Assembly: GCA_021776565.1 (NCBI GenBank) | Contig: JAJFFQ010000058.1 | Location: 48,942 to 112,941 of the forward strand | Direction of reading: 5' to 3' | DNA length: 64,000 bases | Source: Robiginitomaculum sp. | GTDB lineage: Bacteria > Pseudomonadota > Alphaproteobacteria > Caulobacterales > Maricaulaceae | Shown here: piece by piece, positions 8,640 to 16,174 of the stretch | Layout: the number at the start of each line of letters is the position of its first letter | Numbering within the stretch: position 1 is the first letter of the stretch | Notes under the pieces: model-generated | What the model was told of the DNA's origin: nothing | Database searches by the model: none | The model's input: only the letters and a program-made list of their open reading frames with translations | Made by a program: the position numbers and the translations under genes

Positions 8640-9386
8640 GTGGATCCGCTTCACCAGTTTAATATTGAACGTTATGGGGAATTCCATCTTTTCGGGATGG
8701 ATTTGTCCTTTACCAATTCTTCGTTTTTTGCCCTGTTGGCGGTGGCTCTGGTGGTTGCATTTCTGGCCTTTGGGTCGCGCAAACGCGCATTGGTGCCGGG
8801 GCGTATGCAATCACTGACCGAACTTTTCTATGAGTTTGTCGCACAAATGGTACGCTCAACCATGGGCCAGGAAGGCTTTCGGTTCTTCCCGTTAATTTTC
8901 TCTCTTTTTGCTTTTGTGCTGACCTCTAACCTGCTGGGCATGTTTCCCTACTTCTTTACGGTCACAAGCCATATAGCCGTCACTGGCGCACTGGCGCTGA
9001 TGGTTATCAGCGTTGTTCTCATTTACGGATTTTCTCGGCACGGATTAAAGTTTTTCAAATTATTCGCTCCCTCAGGCCTACCAATACCGCTATATTTTGT
9101 TATTGTCCCGATTGAGATCATCTCGTTTCTGGCGCGTCCGTTCAGCCTTTCCATCCGACTTTTTGCCAACATGATGGCTGGTCACGCACTAATGAAAGTG
9201 TTTGCCAGCTTTGTTATAATGCTGGGTGGTGCCGGAGCGTTTAGTGTTCTGGCCATTTTGCCATTTTTGACCAATACTGCGGTGGTCGGGCTTGAGTTTC
9301 TAATCGCATTTTTACAAGCCTACGTGTTTGCCCTTCTTTCGTGCATTTATCTTAGCGACGTCTCGGGCGAACATATTGGTCACTAA
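8640..9386 (+). CDS. atpB: ATP synthase F0 subunit a
   Basis: This protein of about 248 residues is the proton-channel subunit of ATP synthase in the inner membrane. It opens with the family-typical DPLHQFNIE and SFTNSSFFALL, has six or so hydrophobic segments, and contains the essential-arginine helix SIRLFANMMAGHALMKVF plus the C-terminal channel helix ending VFALLSCIYLSDV. The GTG at 8640 is preferred over the in-frame ATG at 8610, because homologs begin just before the PLHQF motif and GAGGGA lies upstream; the ATG has no visible ribosome site. Confidence 0.93.
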   Translation: MDPLHQFNIERYGEFHLFGMDLSFTNSSFFALLAVALVVAFLAFGSRKRALVPGRMQSLTELFYEFVAQMVRSTMGQEGFRFFPLIFSLFAFVLTSNLLGMFPYFFTVTSHIAVTGALALMVISVVLIYGFSRHGLKFFKLFAPSGLPIPLYFVIVPIEIISFLARPFSLSIRLFANMMAGHALMKVFASFVIMLGGAGAFSVLAILPFLTNTAVVGLEFLIAFLQAYVFALLSCIYLSDVSGEHIGH

Positions 9387-9425
9387 CTGAACCTTTGGAT
9401 TAACTGGTTATTTTGGAGAAACATA

Positions 9426-9653
9426 ATGGAACCAGCAGCAGCAAAACTTATCGGTGCGGGCATTGCCTGTATCGCTCTGGCCGGGGCCGGCATCGGCATT
9501 GGCACAATCTTTGGCGCATATTTGCAAGGTGCATTGCGCAATCCGTCAGCCGCCGCAGGGCAGTTCACAAACTTGCTTATCGGCTTTGCTTTGGCCGAAT
9601 TCACCGGCCTTCTGGGCTTTGTGATGGGCATGCTTCTTCTGTTCGTATTTTAG
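9426..9653 (+). CDS. atpE: ATP synthase F0 subunit c
   Basis: This 75-residue hairpin has two membrane helices. The first is rich in G and A (GAGIACIALAGAGIGIG). The second carries the proton-binding carboxylate E58 in GFALAEFTGLLGF. The polar loop ALRNPSA that contacts the F1 stalk is intact. A strong ribosome site (TTGGAGAA) precedes the ATG. The single Glu and the normal helix lengths indicate a proton-type c-ring; no Na+ ligand signature is apparent. Confidence 0.96.
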   Translation: MEPAAAKLIGAGIACIALAGAGIGIGTIFGAYLQGALRNPSAAAGQFTNLLIGFALAEFTGLLGFVMGMLLLFVF

Positions 9654-9676
9654 GGTTTTCCTATTAAACGCATCGG

Positions 9677-10276
9677 ATGATGATGATGATTGTGTTTTTC
9701 GATACCGGCAAAGCAGCAGAACATGCCGCAGAGGCCACAGAGCACGCCGTGGAAGCGGCCCAGCATACCAGTTCTGGTATGCCGCAGCTCGATATTTCCA
9801 CATTCCCCAGCCAGATTTTCTGGCTGGCGATTGCCTTTGGATTGTTGTATCTGGCGCTTGACCGGTTTTTGATCCCGCGCATTGGCGGAGCCATTGAAGA
9901 ACGCAAGGATCGCATTGCCGACGATCTGGATATGGCGGCCCGTAAAAAGGCAGAAGCCGATGAGGCCATCATCGTTTATGAAAAAAGCCTTGCCGAGGCC
10001 CGTTCCAAAGCCAGTGTAATCGCCGCCGAGAACCGTGCCATACTGGATGCGCAACTGTCCGAAGAAAGTGCCGCACAGGAAGCTGAACTGGATAAGTCTG
10101 CCTCCAAGGCCGAGGCCAAAATTGCCAAAGCCAGAGCAGAAGCAATGCAACACGTAGAAAAGATTGCGGTGGATGTTGCCGGCGAGCTTGTGGCTATACT
10201 CGGCGGTATCAAAGCTGATCCCAGAAAGTTGGAAAAGGCACTTGAGACCGTACGTGCAGGAAGTGCAGCACCATGA
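9677..10276 (+). CDS. atpF2: ATP synthase F0 subunit b' (second peripheral-stalk b subunit)
   Basis: This 199-residue protein has a short acidic, A/H-rich N-terminus, one membrane segment (about residues 48-68: FPSQIFWLAIAFGLLYLALD) and a long charged helix that dimerises with subunit b to form the peripheral stalk. The pattern matches the b' subunit of photosynthetic bacteria and alphaproteobacteria. Starts in the run of four Met codons (9677-9688) are equivalent. Its stop overlaps the start of the next gene by the ATGA arrangement, so the two are translationally coupled. Confidence 0.92.
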   Translation: MMMMIVFFDTGKAAEHAAEATEHAVEAAQHTSSGMPQLDISTFPSQIFWLAIAFGLLYLALDRFLIPRIGGAIEERKDRIADDLDMAARKKAEADEAIIVYEKSLAEARSKASVIAAENRAILDAQLSEESAAQEAELDKSASKAEAKIAKARAEAMQHVEKIAVDVAGELVAILGGIKADPRKLEKALETVRAGSAAP

Positions 10277-10824
10277 CCTTGATGAACACCATTCTTTTAG
10301 AAACTGCCGAGCACGGTGCAACGACCCCGGGTATTTTTGATCTTTCAGATCCACGCCTTTGGGTGTTTTTTTCGCTGGCCATTCTGGTGGCTGTGGTCGT
10401 GTGGAAAAAAGTTCCTGCGCTTTTGATGAAATCCCTGGACGAGCGGGCTGATCTCATTCGTAGCGAGCTGGACGATGCCCGTCGGTTGCGCGAAGAAGCC
10501 CAGGAATTGCTGGCCTCATATGAGCGTCGCGGGCGAGAAGCACAAATTGAGGCCGAAGATATTATTGCCCTGGCCAAGCACGAAGCCGAACTGTTCGCCC
10601 AGGATGCCCGCGAAAAACTGCAAGACGTTCTGGCCCGTCGTGCCGAAACCGCAGAGCGTAAAATCGCCCAGGCAGAAACCCGCGCAGCAGCCGATGTGCG
10701 TGAGCACGCCGCCGCCCTGGCCAGCACTATTGCAGAAATTGCCCTAGCGCAGTCTTTGACCAAAACTGCCCAAGGCAAGTTGGTTAATGATAGCATTGAG
10801 GAACTGGGAAACAGCCTTCAATAG
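10273..10824 (+). CDS. atpF: ATP synthase F0 subunit b
   Basis: This 183-residue protein has one membrane helix (about residues 29-46, LWVFFSLAILVAVVVWK) followed by a long alternating charged coiled coil, the layout of subunit b. It is the last gene of the F0 operon; the F1 genes are not in this window, as usual for alphaproteobacteria, where F0 and F1 operons are separate. It starts with ATG inside the stop of b'. Its end is 11 bp from the convergent small membrane-protein gene. Confidence 0.92.
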   Translation: MTLMNTILLETAEHGATTPGIFDLSDPRLWVFFSLAILVAVVVWKKVPALLMKSLDERADLIRSELDDARRLREEAQELLASYERRGREAQIEAEDIIALAKHEAELFAQDAREKLQDVLARRAETAERKIAQAETRAAADVREHAAALASTIAEIALAQSLTKTAQGKLVNDSIEELGNSLQ

Positions 10825-10835
10825 GCTTACTCGCC

Positions 10836-11111
10836 TTATTTGCGCTTTCTGGTTTTGGCAAAAAATCCACGGACATGCTTTCCTGTATTAGGGTATTTGG
10901 CCAAAAAACTGCCCATAGTTTTTCGTGCCCGTTTTGAGTTGCGCACCAGTACCACCACACCACTGGCGGTAACAATACCACCCACCGGAAGCGGAAAGGG
11001 AATGAGCGGTATACCAACAGCAATGAGCGCCACACCGCCCGCGATACGGGCTTTGCGTTTTAACGCCTCTTTGCGTGTTTCATTCTCGGTATCGAGAGGT
11101 TCAAAATCCAA
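10836..11111 (-). CDS. Small membrane protein, PGPGW-like
   Basis: This protein of about 91 residues has an acidic N-terminus (LDFEPLDTENETRKE), a basic stretch, one long hydrophobic hairpin (about 28-62, rich in G, V, I with PFPLPVGG) and a basic tail. The layout resembles the PGPGW family of small transmembrane proteins, but the signature is diverged and function is unknown. A TTG start at 11111 is chosen because GAGGAG lies 6 bp upstream; the longer frame from TTG 11177 would overlap the neighbouring nitroreductase gene and has no ribosome site. Confidence 0.6.
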   Translation of the reverse strand: MDFEPLDTENETRKEALKRKARIAGGVALIAVGIPLIPFPLPVGGIVTASGVVVLVRNSKRARKTMGSFLAKYPNTGKHVRGFFAKTRKRK

Positions 11112-11167
11112 CTTAATCTCCTCTCCCCAACTTACACAATTTAGGTATTCTTTGCCAGAAACGCAAG

Positions 11168-11791
11168 TTAGCGCCAATAGGAAATCAACGGGGCAATTTC
11201 TGGCCTGGGACGCTCTCTTATCGGCTCTTGCCCTGTGCCAAGATGAATAAATCCCGCCACCCGCTCATTCGCGATCAGACCAAGGTCAGACGCGATTTTC
11301 GTATCAAATGCGATCCACTGACTAAGCCAGTTTCCAGCCCACCCGGCGGCGTTGGCAACCAGCAGCAAATTATAACAAAGCGCCCCGGCAGACAGTTCCT
11401 GCTCCCACACCGGGGTTTTATGCGCTGGATCAGGGCTGGATATAACCGCCACCACAACCGGCGCGCAACTAAACCTGCGGCGTTCCCGGGTCAGATCGTC
11501 TGCGCTTGCCTGCGGGTGCAGTTCCAAAAACCGCTTGGCAAAAACCGTACCGACCTGTTGCTGTGCGGCACCGTCAAAAATTATAAACCGCCAGGGAGCA
11601 AGCCGACGATGGTCGGGCACCCGCGTGGCTAAGCGCAACAGCTTTGAAAGCTCGATCCTGTCAGGGCCAGGCTCACTCAAGGCCGGGGCTGGGCATGACC
11701 GCCGGGTATTGAGAAACGCCAACACCTCATCACTGGGTTGCGCACATGCCAGCATGGCATCCGTGGCAGGTGGTGGTGGTATGATAGGCAT
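11168..11791 (-). CDS. Nitroreductase family protein (YdjA-like)
   Basis: This 207-residue flavoprotein belongs to the small nitroreductase subgroup related to E. coli YdjA, FMN enzymes that use NAD(P)H. Visible features are the LNTRRSCPAPALSEPGPD start with the FMN-phosphate-binding Arg pair, APWRFIIF in the middle, the dimer-interface GALCYNLLLVANAAGW, and the C-terminal GFIHLGTG. The ATG at 11791 is the first in frame with the conserved core. It is divergent from the TetR gene at 11916, 124 bp away. The physiological substrate cannot be read from sequence. Confidence 0.86.
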   Translation of the reverse strand: MPIIPPPPATDAMLACAQPSDEVLAFLNTRRSCPAPALSEPGPDRIELSKLLRLATRVPDHRRLAPWRFIIFDGAAQQQVGTVFAKRFLELHPQASADDLTRERRRFSCAPVVVAVISSPDPAHKTPVWEQELSAGALCYNLLLVANAAGWAGNWLSQWIAFDTKIASDLGLIANERVAGFIHLGTGQEPIRERPRPEIAPLISYWR

Positions 11792-11915
11792 AGAGCTTCT
11801 TTCAGGTTAGGTGTGAACTCATAAACTTTGACGCCACAGGCATATAGGCCTTATAAGGTTCAGGAAAAGGGGCGCGCTTTGCAAGCAGGCAAAGCAGGAA
11901 GGGAAAAATATTTAT

Positions 11916-12578
11916 ATGAGTAGTACTGATGTGGCACCGGAATGTTGTTGTGCAACGCCAGCGGAGCGTCGGCGCGAAAAAATGCGCGATACTATTATTA
12001 CAGCGGCCCAGGCCATCTTTACCAAAGACGGCGAGGCTGGTCTTTCCATGCGTCGTCTTGCCGAAGCCATCGATTATTCCCCGGCGGCATTATACAAATA
12101 TTTTGCCTCCAAGGACGATTTGTTTGAAGCCGTGCGTGAGCAATTTTTTGAACGTCTTCTCAAGCGTATGGATCAGGCTTTAAACGGCTCTGGCACCACT
12201 CAGGAACTTTTTGAAGCATGCGGGCGTTCCTATATTGAAACCGCACTGGAAGAACCAAGCACCTTTATGATGGCCTTTACGGGCCTTAAAGAAGACACAA
12301 GACCTGTTGAGGGCACCTTTGGTTATGCCGCCGCAGAACAACTGGAGTGCATGATTAAACAAGGCATTGACGAGGGTATTTTGCGCAAGGTTGATCTGGC
12401 CCTGGCCGGCAAGGCGGTATGGGCTGCCGTACATGGCCTGACGATATTACTGATCCAGATCCCGACAATGCCCGGCGGAGTCACCCATGAAAACGACTAT
12501 ACCAGAGAAGACATAATCCGCTTTCATACTGATTTTATCTGGCGTGGCATGGCTGCACCCGGGACAATTGCCACTTGA
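11916..12578 (+). CDS. TetR/AcrR family regulator with WHG-type C-terminal domain
   Basis: This 220-residue regulator has a helix-turn-helix at about residues 22-68 (IITAAQAIF, GLSMRRLAEAIDYSPAALYKYFASKDDLF). Its effector domain ends with the AVWAAVHGLTILLI pattern seen in TetR_C_13 (WHG) members. An unusual run of cysteines (C10, C11, C12) lies in the leader before the HTH; it could be a thiol or metal sensor but may be chance. It is divergent from the nitroreductase gene, a common arrangement for local control. No clear palindromic operator was spotted in the 124-bp interval. Confidence 0.87.
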   Translation: MSSTDVAPECCCATPAERRREKMRDTIITAAQAIFTKDGEAGLSMRRLAEAIDYSPAALYKYFASKDDLFEAVREQFFERLLKRMDQALNGSGTTQELFEACGRSYIETALEEPSTFMMAFTGLKEDTRPVEGTFGYAAAEQLECMIKQGIDEGILRKVDLALAGKAVWAAVHGLTILLIQIPTMPGGVTHENDYTREDIIRFHTDFIWRGMAAPGTIAT

Positions 12579-12650
12579 TATGAAGTATTTTCACCATCCA
12601 AATTGCACGATTATAGCGGGTCTTGAGCGGGTGGGGATAAGTATTTTTCA

Positions 12651-12721
12651 CGTGCTCATCTAGCGAGGTTTACTGTCGCGATAGTACAAGAATCACGTGC
12701 TCATATAACGGGCGCCAGCAC
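12651..12721. repeat. Two degenerate copies of a GTGCTCA...AGCAC repeat
   Basis: CGTGCTCATCTAGCGAGG (12651 on) and CGTGCTCATATAACGGG (12696 on, closing with AGCAC at 12721) resemble the reverse complement of the tandem unit at 34645-34707. The first matches it at 14 of 17 positions from GTGCTCA. The second has the same GTGCT and AGCAC ends 15 bases apart. They probably belong to one dispersed palindromic family. Confidence 0.4.
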
Positions 12722-12885
12722 TGCGATAACACCAGTCAATAAAGGACAATAAGGGTCATTTGAGTATCATTTATGGGTCAGTCAAGGGACAGATGAAGGG
12801 TGCCCGAGGGTCAGGCCATGACCCTGAAGTGACCCTTGAGCATGTGAATGGGGATAAGAGACTGGCTATCCCCGGCTTCCCCCTC

Positions 12886-12961
12886 TCCTTCGACAGGCTC
12901 AGGATGAGGGGAAATATAACAACCTCACATAAAGCCTCATCCTGAACTTGTCGAAGGATGA
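12886..12961. repeat. Inverted pair of a dispersed TCGA-core repeat
   Basis: TCCTTCGACAGGCTCAGG at 12886 and its inverted partner CCTGAACTTGTCGAAGGA ending at 12958 form arms of about 23 bp around a 25-bp centre. The word family (CTTCGACAAG / CAGGATGAG) is a very common alphaproteobacterial intergenic repeat; in translation it gives LSLSK and RQVQDE. Transcribed, it would fold into a long hairpin. Confidence 0.6.
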
Positions 12962-13054
12962 AAGACGTTTGTATTTCATGCAAAAACCCCAAACTTATCC
13001 AACGCTGGCACTGATCGGGTAAGATTATGACTGGTTGGCAACCTCACACATGAC

Positions 13055-13199
13055 ATTGCCCGGCCACCCTCCGACTTGTTAGGTGGTTAGGGCAATCCAG
13101 ATACGAAATAAAACTGGATTATCGGAACAAGCACGATACTAACATGAATGGGAAACAATGAACGCCGACCTCATGCAGAAATAGTGACGAGTGCCCTAA
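13055..13199. other. Candidate structured RNA with alternative stems
   Basis: On the plus strand ATTGCCC (13055-13061) can pair with GGGCAAT (13090-13096), enclosing a CCACC/GGTGG hairpin (13064-13068 with 13082-13086). The same GGGCA can instead pair as TTAGGGCA (13087-13094) with TGCCCTAA (13192-13199), enclosing AATCCAG/CTGGATT (13094-13100 with 13114-13120) and TATCG/CGATA. The two outer stems exclude each other. It lies 158 bp upstream of the O-antigen ligase-like gene. No known RNA family was recognised. Confidence 0.35.
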
Positions 13200-13356
13200 A
13201 AACATTGAATTGCAACAGGAGTGTTCACTTTGGGCAGGCTGTTTGGTGAACTAAAAGGCACAGAAACGCTTGCTTTTCCAGCCTGTTCATATTCTTATTT
13301 ATAAGCTGTTTTAGTAGTGTTTCCAACGCAATGATAGTGAAAGCCGGAGAGACAGG

Positions 13357-14709
13357 TTGCGAAAAATATTCGGTGTAAGTGGCTGGTGGTACGCGGGTTT
13401 GAGCGTTTTATTCCTGTTTGGGGCGCATTTGGCCGATGGTGCCAACACCAGTGCTCTTGCCATGGGTTTTTCAGTTCTGACCCTTGTCTTGTGCCTGATT
13501 GGCCTTGCGCTTATTCCACAGTCACTTTGGGTACTTACAGAGCCATCTCTAAAGTGGATTGCGGCCCTCTTTGTGCTCACCCTGATTTATGTTGGATTGC
13601 AATTGACGCCATATTTGCCGAGCGGCGGACACCCCTTTTGGGCATGGACGAGCACCCTTGAGGCTATAACACTGGACAAGGACGCAACCTACAGGGAACT
13701 GCTTAAACTGGCCGCTTTGGGATCTGTTTTTATAGTAGGGATGATTATTGGAGCCGATGATCGTCGCGCCTTGCTTTATATCAAAATGACGCTTGTTGTC
13801 GGTGTAATATTCACGCTTTGGGCATTTTTTGTTTATACAGCAGATGCCCGTTCTGCACCCAATGGGTATGTACAGGGGTATTTGCGTTTACACGCCAGTT
13901 TTCAATCGGCAAACAACGCGGCCACGGTAATGGGCATTTTGGCTATTCTGGCCCTGGCCTCTCTCATACGTTCGGTAAAAGAAATCACCCACAAGACATC
14001 AAGTTCGGCGCAATTTATTGAACGTTTTATTATCCGCTCCCCGATTGCCTTTATTGCACTTCTTCTATCACTTATCGCGTTGATACTTACCGCTTCAAGA
14101 GGCGGCATAGCGGCCAGCCTGGTTGCCATGCTTGTGTTCATTGGTTGGGAACTGTCTGGTCGCAAGAGCCGTAGGGGAAACACCAAAAACTCTATCGGCA
14201 TTTTATTGCTGGCTATGGCGCTGTTTATACTGGCCTTTATGACCTCAGGTGATTTATTTTTAGACAGATTGTCCGCTGAAAAATGGATTAATGTCGAACG
14301 AAATTCTATCTATGTCGCACACTGGCAAGCGATACTGGCCGCACCATGGACTGGCTATGGCATGGGTAGCTTTTATCTGGTCAATGACACATTGCTGAAC
14401 ACCGAAAATTGGCGTTCATTGCACGCAACCGGAGCACTCCATAATGTGTATTTGCAATGGCTGGAAGAGGCCGGCATCATTGGCGCTATTTTGATGTGGG
14501 CGACGCTGGTTCTCATTTTTCGGGCTATTTTTACAGGTCTTAAGCACCGTCGCAGAATGCGCACATGGATACGGGCAATTTTGTCTATTACCTTGTTGAT
14601 TCTGGCTCATGGCATGGTCGATTATGGCCTGCAAGTCCCCTCAATTGCGCTGGGCTGGTCAATGTTGTTGGGTATGGGATTTGGCCTTGGTGCAGAGCGA
14701 CCATCCTAA
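13357..14709 (+). CDS. O-antigen ligase/polymerase family membrane protein
   Basis: This 450-residue protein has about ten hydrophobic segments and a large loop at about residues 305-360, between late membrane segments. That matches the Wzy/WaaL superfamily, which joins or polymerises lipid-linked glycans on the periplasmic side of the inner membrane. The motif LTASRGG (about 247-253) is the Wzy_C hallmark, and the loop carries an HNVYLQWLEEAGIIG segment typical of the family. The start is TTG at 13357 with GGAGA nearby. Glycan genes are not adjacent; the nearest are at 25.9-33 kb. Whether it is a ligase or a polymerase cannot be decided. Confidence 0.83.
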   Translation: MRKIFGVSGWWYAGLSVLFLFGAHLADGANTSALAMGFSVLTLVLCLIGLALIPQSLWVLTEPSLKWIAALFVLTLIYVGLQLTPYLPSGGHPFWAWTSTLEAITLDKDATYRELLKLAALGSVFIVGMIIGADDRRALLYIKMTLVVGVIFTLWAFFVYTADARSAPNGYVQGYLRLHASFQSANNAATVMGILAILALASLIRSVKEITHKTSSSAQFIERFIIRSPIAFIALLLSLIALILTASRGGIAASLVAMLVFIGWELSGRKSRRGNTKNSIGILLLAMALFILAFMTSGDLFLDRLSAEKWINVERNSIYVAHWQAILAAPWTGYGMGSFYLVNDTLLNTENWRSLHATGALHNVYLQWLEEAGIIGAILMWATLVLIFRAIFTGLKHRRRMRTWIRAILSITLLILAHGMVDYGLQVPSIALGWSMLLGMGFGLGAERPS

Positions 14710-14767
14710 GCTGGTCACCACGCCTACAAAAACGCCGCATACCCAAACTCCCCCCTCTTGCCCCTTA

Positions 14768-14807
14768 TTGACATTCCTGTTCATACCATTTACTTTGTAA
14801 TACAAAG
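14768..14807 (+). promoter_or_regulatory. Promoter with overlapping 15-bp palindromic operator (site 1)
   Basis: TTGACA (14768-14773), a 17-bp spacer and TACTTT (14791-14796) form a promoter. The palindrome CTTTGTAATACAAAG (14793-14807) starts inside its -10 box. The same geometry and a near-identical palindrome recur before the second gene of this unit. A repressor bound here would block RNA polymerase; the winged-helix protein encoded at 16175 is the obvious candidate. Confidence 0.6.
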
Positions 14808-14841
14808 AACTTTTCATAAAATTTATGAAAGATAATGAGTA

Positions 14842-15441
14842 ATGACCAATGAAACCACAACAAAATTTGAGGGCAATCTTGCGGCGGCATTAAAAACCGA
14901 AAGACTTAGCGCATATGCGCGTTTGCGAGGAGGCTTTCCTGTTCCTCTGGCGGGTGCCACCTATTGGGCGGTGCTGGCCATTGCCGGACACATGCTGGCA
15001 CCCAGTATTTGGTATTGGGTTGCCCTGTTTGGAAGTGGCACAATATTCCCCTTGGCGCTATTATATGCGAATATTTTCAAGAATAATTTCATAAAAGATA
15101 GTACCGCCGCTACAAGCGTAATTGGCCCGGCGTTTATTGGTATGCTGTTGTTTTGGCCAATTGCAATTGCCGCGCTGTGGAGAGCAACAGATTTATTCCC
15201 GCTGGTATTAGCAATAGGCATGTCACTCCATTGGCCCGTCATAGGGTGGAGCTATGGACGCACTACAATTTTCAGTGCACATGCAATTATTCGAGCACTG
15301 GTTTCATTTTACATCTGGTGGAAAATCCCGGAGATGCAACTGGTATATATTCCTGCTGCCATTGCCGGCATTTATCTGTTAACGGTCATGGTCATTATTA
15401 TTGATTCCAGTGCCGTAAAAGCCCGGATAGAGAAACCATAA
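14842..15441 (+). CDS. Multi-pass membrane protein, DUF7010-like
   Basis: This 199-residue protein has a soluble N-terminus of about 25 residues and some six membrane segments. It ends with a basic tail. The pattern (AYARLRGGFPVPLAGATYW, then GRTTIFSAHAIIR near residue 150) resembles DUF7010 membrane proteins of unknown function; the assignment is tentative. The ATG at 14842 lies 35 bp after a clear promoter-operator and fits the leader length. It heads an apparent three-gene unit with another membrane protein and a winged-helix regulator. Confidence 0.65.
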   Translation: MTNETTTKFEGNLAAALKTERLSAYARLRGGFPVPLAGATYWAVLAIAGHMLAPSIWYWVALFGSGTIFPLALLYANIFKNNFIKDSTAATSVIGPAFIGMLLFWPIAIAALWRATDLFPLVLAIGMSLHWPVIGWSYGRTTIFSAHAIIRALVSFYIWWKIPEMQLVYIPAAIAGIYLLTVMVIIIDSSAVKARIEKP

Positions 15442-15471
15442 TCCATAAAACCAGAGTTCAGACTCAGGTGT

Positions 15472-15511
15472 TTGACATACCAAACAAAAAATATTACTTT
15501 GTATTGCAAAG
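15472..15511 (+). promoter_or_regulatory. Promoter with overlapping 15-bp palindromic operator (site 2)
   Basis: TTGACA (15472-15477), 17 bp, TACTTT (15495-15500), with CTTTGTATTGCAAAG (15497-15511) starting at the third base of the -10 box. This is the same arrangement, base for base, as the site at 14768-14807. It shows that the annotated start of the next gene must lie downstream, at 15531. Confidence 0.6.
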
Positions 15512-15530
15512 CTCTTTGTTAGAGGTGAAA

Positions 15531-16163
15531 ATGGCTGATTTAAAAATGACTGAAGAGACGGCGAATGATCTGGGATATTTGCGTAACCTGGCTGAAGCAG
15601 GGCAACACGCCCCGCTTCTGGGCGGACGCTTTGCCATAATGTGGGGCGTGCTGTTCTCGGCGGCGCTGATAACCCAATGGCTGGTTTTAACCGGTCAGGC
15701 TCCCTTTGGCTCTGACAAGCTTGGTTTTGTCTGGATTGGCATGATTATTACCGGCTGGATTGGCTCAACACTTTTGGTGCGCTCGCTAAAAGGTAAGCCG
15801 GGCGCTGGCTCCGTTGGCAACCGCGCAGAAAGCGTGGTCTGGTCAGCCGGCGGATTTGCTATTTTTGTTTATTGGCTAGCGGTCATGGCCAGTGTTTTAG
15901 TTGGCAAAGCTGATTATGTTATTTTTGATACCATCCTGATAGTGGCCTTTTGCATTTACGGCATTTGTTATTTCGCCACCGGTGGCCTTTCAGGCAATCG
16001 CAGCATGTATGTCATTGGCGCACTTTGCTTTATCGCTGCGATCATCAATGGTGCCCTGATCCATCAACCCCTTGCCTACCTGATCTCTGCCGGGTTTGTG
16101 GTTCTGGTCACAATCGTGCCGGGCATAATTTCCATGCGTCAAGAACCATCACAAATCGTTTGA
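15531..16163 (+). CDS. Multi-pass membrane protein of unknown function
   Basis: This 210-residue protein has a soluble N-terminus (MADLKMTEETANDLGYLRNLAEAG) and five or six hydrophobic segments. I do not recognise a family with confidence. The ATG at 15531 follows AGAGGTGAAA; the frame stays open upstream to 15468, but that part overlaps the promoter at 15472-15511. It sits 11 bp before the winged-helix regulator, so the two are probably one transcript, in which regulator and membrane protein are made together. Confidence 0.75.
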   Translation: MADLKMTEETANDLGYLRNLAEAGQHAPLLGGRFAIMWGVLFSAALITQWLVLTGQAPFGSDKLGFVWIGMIITGWIGSTLLVRSLKGKPGAGSVGNRAESVVWSAGGFAIFVYWLAVMASVLVGKADYVIFDTILIVAFCIYGICYFATGGLSGNRSMYVIGALCFIAAIINGALIHQPLAYLISAGFVVLVTIVPGIISMRQEPSQIV

Positions 16164-16174
16164 GGAGCGGTACA

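Larger units (their letters stand above)
12579..13356. other. 778-bp gap without a gene, rich in repeats
   Basis: No coding frame with a ribosome site is credible here; the longest frames (about 60-75 codons) read through repeats. The gap holds two degenerate GTGCT...AGCAC units (12651-12721), a short direct/inverted cluster around 12750-12840 (AAGGGTCA, GGGTCAG, TGACCCT words), an inverted repeat at 12886-12961 and a candidate structured RNA at 13055-13199. 13200-13350 shows nothing clear apart from the leader of the next gene. Confidence 0.6.

Noticed and set aside
13055..13199. Group I or II intron, or a known riboswitch
   Set aside because: Words such as GGGCAATCC and GGGAAAC look familiar, but the catalytic core elements, a reverse transcriptase or a known aptamer signature were not found; kept only as an unnamed structure.
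15468..15530. Upstream start for the membrane protein at 15531
   Set aside because: This stretch contains the promoter and operator; the ATG at 15531 has a proper ribosome site.
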